From Perkinsus olseni (lineage: Eukaryota; Perkinsozoa; Perkinsida), in contig JABANN010000481.1 in assembly GCA_013115125.1 (NCBI GenBank), forward strand, positions 1 through 26,436: a stretch of DNA of 26,436 bases, given 5' to 3'. Below, piece by piece: positions 19,702-26,436 of this stretch (position 1 is the first letter of the stretch; the number at the start of each line of letters is the position of its first letter). Under the pieces are notes generated by a model. The model was not told the origin of the DNA. It saw only the letters and a program-made list of their open reading frames with translations, and did not search any database. Both the position numbers and the translations under genes were made by a program.

Positions 19702-21274
19702 GCCACAGGTGGAAAGTGATGGTGGAGACTGCGAAGTATCCGCCTGGGAACTCCTTGCCATGACTTCTGCACCTGATGATGTTAGGAGGTCGATCAACGC
19801 CTCGGGGATCTGATGACTTTGGCGGAGTCGAAGAGTGCGGCTCTCGAGGCGGCTCTGAGAGCCGTCGGAGTGGACCCGATACCAACTCGGTGAGAGTCCG
19901 ACCCCAACGAGATGCCTTCGGAAGCACACGTCAGGCCGGCGACAGCGCACGGCGATACGACTGTGCAGGACAGGGGATCAGAACATGACCCGTCCCCAGA
20001 GGTGCCGCCTCAGGACGTCACCATGGAGATACCAAGGTAGGGTGGCCAACAGTCGAACGCTCGAATAAAGCAAGTCCTTGTAGGCCGAGGGAGCCGCTAG
20101 AGGACGGTCACGACGGAATGAACACAGAATGCCCTCTGCTCAGTGCTGGCGGGAAATGGTCAGAATTCGATAAACTGCAGTCGGCAAGTGAGTTAAGGAA
20201 GCTAGAGGAAGCAGAGGAAGACCCCAGTGGGGTGGACGTCAGTAGGCCCCGCGCCGCTCCATCTTTATCATACAGCGTTGCTGGCTGCTAACGCTGTAGG
20301 CAGTATCGCGCCCCACGGCAAGGATGATGCTCCGTCCTTCTCGCCTCCTCATGATGCTGATGACCACTCGCCTCTGAGTTCGCCTCAAGAGGACGACTTC
20401 ACACCATCACAGCTCGATGCCGCTGATGTACCCTTTCCCAAGGGTACACCTTCTTTGGTGGAGTCTCCTGGCCGGGTAGGAAGAGCGCCACTCGTCGCAC
20501 GGCCACGACTCCCTTTGCAACCGCTTCCAAAAGCCAAGAGCGGGTGAGGCCTCGGGAGCATCTCGGTGCTCGTGGATCTTCGAACAGATTTTATTGCATT
20601 GAAGCTGACGATGATGGTGACTGCTCAGGAGGTGCATCAGCTGACACTTGGTTCGCCAGTGGAGTTAACGCCAACAGGTGAGGGCTATCTTACGACCTTC
20701 GAACTGGCTCCTTTGGAGTAGACACCTGTCGCTGAGAACTCACAGGGTTGGTTTGCTCCCCCGGCCCAGTGGGGGACCTCAAACCTCGCGAGCCGCTATT
20801 GAGCTCAACACTTTAAATGCTTCAGTAAGAAGGGCTTTCGTTAGTCTTCCTGCTGAGAAGTTCCTGCCAGGTCGCTGAGTTCCCTCGGATGCCCATCCCG
20901 GAAGATCCGCCGCCACCCAGCTCGAAGCTTCCGAGCGGGTCAAAGTTCAAGTTTGGGTGAACGGGTCCGCTCCCGGGAGCCATGAATCGCTCTTTCCATC
21001 AGATATGAGCCCTCAGTCAGCACAGATGTAGCCCCGGGTTTAGAGTCTTACCTCAAGGAGATCGGCAGCAGTTTCACTGCTAGGTGGAGTGGCACGGTGA
21101 AGTTGATGAGCGAAGGAGCTTCGTGACAGGTCCCGTACGGGCCAGCGAGAGGCCGTGGAGAACGAATCGCCTAGCAGGGTGCGCGAGAGGCTCCTATTCG
21201 AGATGATGAAGGTTTATGATGATGCCGCGCCTGGTGATGGCCCCTCTTCTCTTGAGGGCTCGGTTGTAAATTAA
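19661..21274 (+). CDS. Acidic, proline/serine-rich protein of unknown function
   Basis: I do not recognise this gene. Ten exons give 369 codons: 19661-19735, 19786-19889, 19935-20036, 20084-20187, 20300-20543, 20588-20677, 20746-20824, 20871-20956, 21003-21083, 21130-21274, all phase-consistent. The start is MEDTVRPSAKGPSEPQ. A short helical segment (LAESKSAALEAALRAVG) is followed by a long acidic disordered stretch rich in D, S and P, a Cys/Asp patch (FYCIEADDDGDC) and a charged C-terminal helix (RERLLFEMMKVYDD). No signal peptide or membrane segment is present, so a cytosolic or nuclear protein is likely. The ATG lies 41 nt inside the last exon of the preceding gene in another frame; either transcripts overlap, the upstream model ends too late, or the two are one gene. 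An alternative final exon would stop at 21126. Confidence 0.55.
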
Positions 21275-21942
21275 GGTGTGTTGCAGCTAGTGTGCAGCAG
21301 TTCACTTCGTGTTATCATTGTCTTATCATACATGTTCACGAGCATTGGCTTCCTAACCGAGTGTGGTGCGTTCGGAGTCCACAAGACCCCGCATGATCGG
21401 AGGGATGAGTTGAGAACCTCAGGATTAGCCGAGACTTCGTCTTCCACTGCAGCGTATGCGACCTCATCGTGAGCACACGGGCCGCATGGGGATGCTGTGA
21501 GTCAGAGGTCTTATGGTTCAACAGAACGAAGACCGAAACACTGATCTGTGCATATAAGCTCCAAGCACTCAGCACATCGGTCGAGGCCTAACTAAGCCTT
21601 TACTGGCATTGGACTATCAACTCACTCAGACGCGGATCAAGAATTTTATTCGTGATCGGATCACGGAATGTGGGATCACGGTGATCCCACACTCCGACTC
21701 TGTCTTGGCCAATCGTGTTCACGTGTCAAGGCCGAACCTCACTGATAAGTACAGAACTTGAAGCACCGGTCCAGAATCAGGTGTGAGCCGAATCGCGAAT
21801 GGAAATCACCAAGTGTTGAACCGAGGTCACTGATTCCGAGACGAGGATCCCCAGCAGACCCCAGAAGACGCTGTGACTGCCGCTAAGTGTAACCATACAC
21901 TGTGCAGAGGGTGTGACGACTGAGGCTATTGTAAATTGGGAT
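21275..21942. other. Intergenic spacer with nested palindromes
   Basis: These 668 bp lie between two plus-strand genes. Apart from the palindrome pair at 21651-21690, described separately, I see no coding exon, RNA gene or repeat. Confidence 0.5.
21651..21690. promoter_or_regulatory. Two adjacent perfect palindromes built from GATCAC half-sites
   Basis: The first palindrome is cgtgatc-g-gatcacg (21651-21665) and the second gtgggatcac-g-gtgatcccac (21670-21690); each has perfect arms around one central base. Together they present four GATCAC/GTGATC half-sites in 36 bp. They could be a dimeric factor site upstream of the gene at 21943 or form a hairpin in RNA; neither is shown. Confidence 0.6.
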
Positions 21943-22523
21943 ATGAACACGATACGTTTTAGAACAGAAACATATGATGTTCATGCGCTATCGGCTGCTG
22001 CTGCTGCCCTTCCGAGGGGCGAAGAACCTGCGACCACTGATACTCTCGCACGATGGTGTTCACTGAGGCCACCACTCACTCTTCGAGACCATGTACGACT
22101 TTGAAGCCCTCGTCTATGAACATCCTCTCGCTCTTGTCTCCCATATGCGCTGTCATCTCTAGGACGGGCCCTGGAGACTTCTGCACGATTGTGTAATACA
22201 ACTGGCTCTGAAAGAGGAGGCGGATACGTTCCAGCAGGGTTGTCGGCCCTGGGCTGAGGGCATTTGAAAAAGGATATCGCCGAACGTAATATCCAGGCCA
22301 AGCATCGAAAGCGCTCGACGAGGCCCTGTTACGGGAAATGATGAAGCGGATGCTATCCGATACAACAACGAAAAATGCGGCCGCTATGGCACGCGGCAGC
22401 AGCAGGTGGCACTCAGATCTCGAATTTCCCGACCGCCGTTCTCGTGCCGCGAGGCATAGTGGGGTCGTTTTTCCATGTTGTATATTTTCGTTAGAGGCTG
22501 TATGCAAGGTACAGTTGAGCTGA
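21943..22523 (+). CDS. Small protein of unknown function
   Basis: I do not recognise it. Three exons, 21943-22092, 22163-22238 and 22297-22523, give 150 residues with consistent phases and short introns (70 and 58 nt). The start is MNTIRFRTETYDVHAL with an alanine run, then a helix-rich core (GPWRLLHDCVIQLALKEEAD and KALDEALLREMMKRML). Neither a signal peptide nor a membrane segment is seen. Its last ~140 nt overlap, on the other strand, the last exon of the convergent gene at 22384-23123. A continuous minus-strand frame covers 22076-22615, but the plus-strand exon set looks more protein-like. Confidence 0.5.
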
Positions 22524-23123
22524 AGCAAAGTCTGCTGGGAGTATTTGGTTACATCTTTGAGGTTGCTGTCCTCTTGCTGGCTCTTCTTCCTTTCTGCATA
22601 GTCTCGCAGCCTCATGACGAATTCTCCTATTCGGCCAAGGTTATACCACCGATGGTCTTCCGAATTGAACTCCTACAAAGCAGCAGCTCTCGCTGAGTTT
22701 TGATTGTACCATTACGAGAAGAATTAGTTTCTCGCCACTATCCAGCGTTCCCTCCTCCCCGGTCCATCGAGGGACCATCTTGGCAATGTAAATCGCCTCT
22801 TGTTCTCTACGATGCTCTGGTGTGAGTTGTAAATTAAAGGAAGTCTTCGCTTCCTCGAACTCCTGCCGGCGTTCTTCGTCCGCCATCAACCAACAGTAGT
22901 AGCTCAGGCTGAACATGATTGCTGAAAGAAAAGGTCGGCTCGATTGCTTGAGGAATGAAAAGATATTCCTACCGTAAAAGGCTATCTTCTGTTTACCCTC
23001 CAGCCTACCCTTACGGGGATCGCTCTCCGATGTGAAGCTCCGATACAGTGTTGGATGGCTCCGGTAAACTCCACGGGGAGGCCTCGAGACGCCGATTCGA
23101 AACACGGCTCGTGAAAAAATCAT
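22384..23123 (-). CDS. Probable mitochondrial inner-membrane protein of unknown family
   Basis: Three exons, 22716-23123, 22553-22672 and 22384-22497, give 213 residues with in-frame junctions and introns of 43 and 55 nt. The N-terminus (MIFSRAVFRIGVSRPPRGVY) is Arg/Ser-rich without acids, like a mitochondrial presequence. One hydrophobic segment near residues 66-81 (PFLSAIMFSLSYYCWL) is followed by a charged helical region (EERRQEFEEAKTSF) and motifs such as MVPRWTGEEGTLDSGEK. This layout resembles small respiratory-complex subunits of alveolates, which are often lineage-specific; that comparison is inference. The last exon overlaps the convergent plus-strand gene. Confidence 0.6.
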
Positions 23124-23347
23124 TTCGGGAAATCCGAAGAAGTGGTGGAGTGGAACTTCTAGCTAATATGCCTGTGATTGCCTGTGCTAATATCCCCACG
23201 ACTTTCGCCAACTATCGACTCAACACTCAGCAAGAGTCTACAGGCAATTGCGTTCTAAGCACAAGTACCGAGCCAGTGAGTTACAGTCATGATCATAGTT
23301 GGATAATATTTGATAAATACTCTCAATAACATGTCCTCAGTCGAATG

Positions 23348-24238
23348 TTACTTTATAGTTTGGGACAATGAGCGTCCAAGAAGAGAAGCCTTTCTGCCAT
23401 AACGAGCTAGCTTTTTCTTCAGCTGAGCCATGCCCTGGCACACGATGCTGCATGAACGAGCCACCGCGTCACTTTTTAGGTGAGCCTGATCAGAAATGGG
23501 AGCGTCATCACCACCACCGATAATAGCAAGGACACAACCAGCCTTAACGCCGTAAACTTGAGCCAGGCTGAATAACATGGCAACTTCCATCTCGGAGGCT
23601 AGGCAGCCGAGGTCCTCCAACACCTCCATGTAGCGTTTGTGTTCAGGTGCATAGGGACCGTACTTAAACTCTCTGGCCATGAGAGAATCCTTGGTATGGA
23701 CAGGACCGGCATCATACACCCACTGAGCACCCTCCTCCATCTTATCATCGTCGGTCTCGAGCTGGCGCTGGGCTGCGCTACACATGGCGGTTACAACAGT
23801 AGCTGAGCCGAGAGCAGGGAACTCGAGAGGCATGTAGTGTCTGGTGGTACCCTCATCACGAATGGCACCAGTAGCGATGACGATATCACCGATGCCGAGA
23901 GTCTTCTGCATAGCACCAGCAGTACCGACCCGAACAAGGACCTTAGCACCAAGCTTGATCATCTCAGTGGCGATAATATCAACACTCGGGGCGCCCATAC
24001 CGGTGGAGATGACGCCGATATCGACGACAGTTCCGTCAGGGGCATCGTACTTTCCAATGTAACCATCATGACCACGGGGGGATGAGATAACTTCGAAGTC
24101 GCGAAAATAAGTCTCCGCGATCTGCTTAGCGCGATCACGTGATCCGGGGAGGATCCAGAACCGACCGAGGCCACCGTTGCCGAGGCAATGCTCGTGGGTC
24201 ACAGTCACGTGCATGGGCTTGAAATTCGGATCAGTCAT
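23348..24238 (-). CDS. Uridine phosphorylase / nucleoside phosphorylase-I family enzyme
   Basis: A single 296-codon exon starting MTDPNFKPMHVTV. It matches the PNP/UDP phosphorylase fold: the phosphate-binding loop LPGSRDRAKQIA near residues 29-40, STGMGAPSVDI near 78, RVGTAGAMQ near 103, LEFPAL as in bacterial uridine phosphorylase, and the ribose-binding SEMEVAML near 214. These enzymes split uridine (or purine nucleosides) with phosphate to base plus ribose-1-phosphate for salvage. Substrate choice among uridine, inosine and related nucleosides cannot be settled from sequence alone, though LEFPA and SEMEVA favour uridine phosphorylase. No targeting signal is seen, so a cytosolic enzyme is expected. 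The gene is intronless and sits head-to-tail behind the mitochondrial-protein gene. Confidence 0.93.
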   Translation of the reverse strand: MTDPNFKPMHVTVTHEHCLGNGGLGRFWILPGSRDRAKQIAETYFRDFEVISSPRGHDGYIGKYDAPDGTVVDIGVISTGMGAPSVDIIATEMIKLGAKVLVRVGTAGAMQKTLGIGDIVIATGAIRDEGTTRHYMPLEFPALGSATVVTAMCSAAQRQLETDDDKMEEGAQWVYDAGPVHTKDSLMAREFKYGPYAPEHKRYMEVLEDLGCLASEMEVAMLFSLAQVYGVKAGCVLAIIGGGDDAPISDQAHLKSDAVARSCSIVCQGMAQLKKKLARYGRKASLLGRSLSQTIK

Positions 24239-24787
24239 CTCTTGTTAGAGTCTAACAACAAACCACTACAACTGAAAATTCACTCGCTATTACGCCAAGA
24301 ATCGTTCATATCACATCAACACCTACACCGAGCCTTTCTCGTCGTGAGCCGCCTCGGAGACAGCAGCGCATTTCCGGACGTGTGGATAGGTCCCTCAGTG
24401 GAGACGGCCCGATAACAGAGACGAGACCGACATGAAGTCCTGGTCCGGGTCTATGGCGGGTACAGGATGCCTACTCTCCCGGAGAGCCTCTCCGTGAAAT
24501 GCATGATGGTCAGAGTCCGCCGGTAGACCAAACTATTGGACGAGCATATCCGCGACCCTGGAAACGCGGACCCTGGGATAGGTTCGGGTAAAGGCCATAA
24601 GTCGTAGCTTCACCTGCGTCCGATGCAGCCGATCTATCGTAATATTACAGCAGAAACAATGACGTACTCTTAAGTTACGGCCACGCAGTTTCTCGAGATG
24701 CTCGGACAAGAAATTTCTGGGCGAACGCCAAGTCCTGCGCAGGCGTGCCAACGAGAGCTTGAAGTTTGACCACCGCAGCGGAACTAT
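24239..24787. other. Intergenic region upstream of the nucleoside phosphorylase
   Basis: These 549 bp should carry the promoter of the minus-strand phosphorylase gene. No coding exon is convincing. The last ~70 bp (from about 24720) show faint inverted similarity to 25247-25310 outside the inverted-repeat element, so its original arms may have been longer. Confidence 0.45.
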
Positions 24788-24796
24788 CTCCGGACG

Positions 24797-24901
24797 GGCG
24801 CTAATTTTTCTCTCATCGGCGCTAAACTTCCTCTGCTTGGCGCTATTCTTTCTCACATTGGCGCTATTCTTTCTAATGTTGGGCAATTCCTTTTTCTGAG
24901 G
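24797..24901 (+). repeat. Five tandem 21-bp units (left arm)
   Basis: Units start at 24797, 24818, 24839, 24860 and 24881. Four open with GGCGCT; the fifth is degenerate (GGGCAA). The remaining bases are pyrimidine-rich (TTTCTCTC-like). The period is a multiple of three, so a minus-strand frame reads a heptapeptide repeat of the type xxRKxSA. Confidence 0.8.
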
Positions 24902-25153
24902 ACTCCGGTATCCTGAGGATAGCTTAGGAGCTCGCCTTACACTACTGACCTCTCACATTGCGCGGCCTTCGGGTTTTAGGTGAAGGTCACCCGGAGGGCG
25001 ACCTGAGTCGGGTTTCGGGTTGACGGGGGTTACAGTCCGCACTCCCCTAGGTCTTGGTCTTCTTTTTTAACGCCATTCAGCCTTACATCCGACCTACGAA
25101 CACGCTCGCTCTACAACCGTGTTAACTTACTAGACTTCCCTATATTTATATAC

Positions 25154-25237
25154 GAGGCCGAAGAAATTAGCGCCAATGTGAGAAAGAATAGCGCCTAGCA
25201 GAGAAAGTTTAGCGCTGATGAGAGAACAATTAGCGCC
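25154..25237 (-). repeat. Four tandem 21-bp units (right arm)
   Basis: On the minus strand, units begin at 25237, 25216, 25195 and 25174 with GGCGCT or AGCGCT, exactly 21 bp apart and in register with the left arm. Confidence 0.8.
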
Positions 25238-25512
25238 CGTCCGGAGTACCGTAGCGAACCACGTTTGGTCAAGTTTAGCCGCGACCTCAGGCGAACTTCG
25301 TCCTTCACGCGAACAGGTGTGTGTGTGAGTTTATATAGTCCAACGCGAACAGGAGATGTTGTTGCCGGCGTTATATCATATCTAGTTGCGTTAGTTCATT
25401 CAGTAGTCGTTATACACGTGGAGATGCCGAAACTGGCCGGATTAAGCGAAGAGGCTGCGACTCATATCAATACTTCTGATACTCGGCGATTCTCTCAAAC
25501 GAGTCCCCGAAT

Positions 25513-26074
25513 ATGATCGTCTGCTACATGCGTGTACGGTTTCGTATCTTAGACGCAGAAGCTTCACGACTCACCTTTGCTGTGAGGCGGTGAATTCTCG
25601 CTCAACATCAACAAAGAGTATCCCTCCGAGGCACTGGGCAGCGCTCAAGGAATCAAGAATCGTTTCAGTATACAGGCCTTCTCAGCTGGCCAGCTAGGAA
25701 TGGAGATACAATCGATGTGAAGCGACTTAAAACTTCGCAACTTTCACAGTTGCGCAACTCAGTACTGTTAGAGGGCGTGCTTGATGTATGCTCATCGCCC
25801 CTGACTTGACCGTATGCTTATATCGGCATTATGCAAAGTCATCCTACGGACATCGTACGGCAAACAACTTCTATCCACATCAGCAAGTCTTACGAAAACG
25901 CTCAGTAGAATCCGTGCGATGTTACGTCACATCGAGCTAACCAAGCTGATGACTGGTCGTCGTCGAAGACATGAACGATCGATTGACGGTTTGATGGACA
26001 TAGACGATTCTCCAGTAAAACTCCCAGAGAACATTCTCCATCGATTGATTTCACTTCTTCACGCAGTTAAGTAG
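25513..26074 (+). CDS. Tentative small gene, incomplete model
   Basis: The supported part is two phase-0 exons, 25513-25581 (MIVCYMRVRFRILDAEASRL) and 25669-25785 (core GDTIDVKRLKTSQLSQLRN), joined by an 87-nt GT-AG intron. A further open stretch, 25814-26074, ends RRRRHERSIDGLMDIDD then PENILHRLISLLHAVK and looks protein-like. I could not find a phase-consistent junction joining it to exon 2, so it may be a separate gene or follow a splice I misplaced. I do not recognise the family. A 10-bp direct repeat, cgcgaacagg, lies upstream at 25308 and 25342. Confidence 0.35.
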
Positions 26075-26364
26075 CTCAATCGTGAAACATGGGAATGCTT
26101 CTCGTTATTGTTGTGGTTGGTCGAAGAGGGAGACATTTTCTGTGCAACCAATGCGGGTACAGAGCAGACGGGCCGCCGCAGCGGAGGGAAGCTAGACGGC
26201 TGTGACGCTAGGCTTAAGCCGCGAGTGGCAATTTTGGAGCCAAGAGGGTCAAGTAACGGTGTTTAAATCGTGTTCTCAGTCCGTCTTCTGAGTTTTCTGT
26301 GCTCCTGCTCTCGATTGCGACGATTGTCTCGATTGCGTAGTTTCTATTTTTATAAACTTCAATT

Positions 26365-26436
26365 ATGGATTCCGCAACCACAAACGTTGTTTCTTCATTA
26401 CTTGAGGCTGCCTATGAAGGCGATATCAATCGCATG
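26365..26436 (+). CDS. Ankyrin-repeat protein, N-terminal fragment at window edge
   Basis: The ATG at 26365 opens MDSATTNVVSSLLEAAYEGD and continues INRM to the last base. The LLEAAYEGDINRM pattern is typical of the first helix of an ankyrin repeat. Only 24 codons are visible, so everything beyond the start is unknown. The preceding 290 bp show no other feature. Confidence 0.55.
   Translation, partial: MDSATTNVVSSLLEAAYEGDINRM

Larger units (their letters stand above)
24788..25246. mobile_element. Non-autonomous inverted-repeat element with 21-bp subrepeats (MITE-like)
   Basis: Two 78-bp arms, 24788-24865 and 25169-25246, are inverted copies with four mismatches, beginning ctccggacgggcgct. 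They enclose about 300 bp with no convincing coding sequence. Each arm is itself a tandem array of 21-bp units starting GGCGCT. No clear target-site duplication is visible (only a possible TA). A small terminal-inverted-repeat DNA transposon derivative is the simplest reading; a structured RNA or replication element is possible. Confidence 0.6.

Noticed and set aside
22076-22615. Minus-strand open frame of 179 codons
   Set aside because: Its upstream part is better explained as exons 2 and 3 of the gene at 22384-23123 with two short introns, and its downstream part is opposite phase-consistent exons of the plus-strand gene.
24533-24886. Minus-strand frame with heptapeptide repeats as a possible gene
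   Set aside because: The repeat comes directly from the 21-bp DNA units of the inverted-repeat arm; nothing beyond the array looks like a conserved protein.
1-26436. CRISPR arrays, rRNA, retroviral, LTR or Polinton-like sequences
   Set aside because: No spaced direct repeats, rRNA core motifs, reverse transcriptase, integrase or capsid-like frames were found.

Overview
The window looks like nuclear DNA of a small, intron-dense, flagellated protist. A perkinsozoan alveolate (Perkinsus or a close relative) is my best guess. The grounds are mid-range base composition, very short gaps between genes, many GT-AG introns of about 40-70 nt that carry in-frame stops and preserve reading phase, a complete flagellar dynein-regulatory-complex gene, and secreted multi-copy proteins with no recognisable relatives. 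The assignment is inference. Exon models were built by hand from phase-consistent splice sites and protein conservation.

Left third (1-7877): a CAA microsatellite, then two minus-strand tandem paralogues (A, 285-3882; B, 4553-7189). Both encode signal-peptide proteins built from a repeated domain I do not recognise. A has three copies and B two, and intron positions and phases match between copies and between genes. Gene B and the next gene diverge from a shared 688-bp spacer.

Middle (7878-17132), plus strand: an intronless myristoylated RING-H2/EF-hand protein; a 16-exon DRC4/GAS8 orthologue; a four-exon RPA3-like protein; a tRNA-Val(AAC) on the minus strand; and a nine-exon TMX3-like membrane thioredoxin/PDI protein. 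Three short GAS8 introns carry a 17-nt sequence nearly identical to the variable-loop/T-arm segment of that tRNA. One of them reads like an antisense tRNA 3' half.

Right part (17133-26436): a secreted protein with a cadherin-like hairpin and a laminin-IV-like domain, unusual outside animals and their close kin; an acidic proline/serine-rich protein whose start overlaps that gene's stop; a nested-palindrome intergenic site; a small plus-strand gene whose coding end overlaps a convergent minus-strand gene for a probable mitochondrial protein; a uridine-phosphorylase-family enzyme on the minus strand; a 459-bp inverted-repeat element with 21-bp subrepeats in its arms; a tentative small gene; and the first codons of an ankyrin-repeat protein running off the edge. 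I found no retroviral, Polinton or CRISPR sequence and no rRNA.
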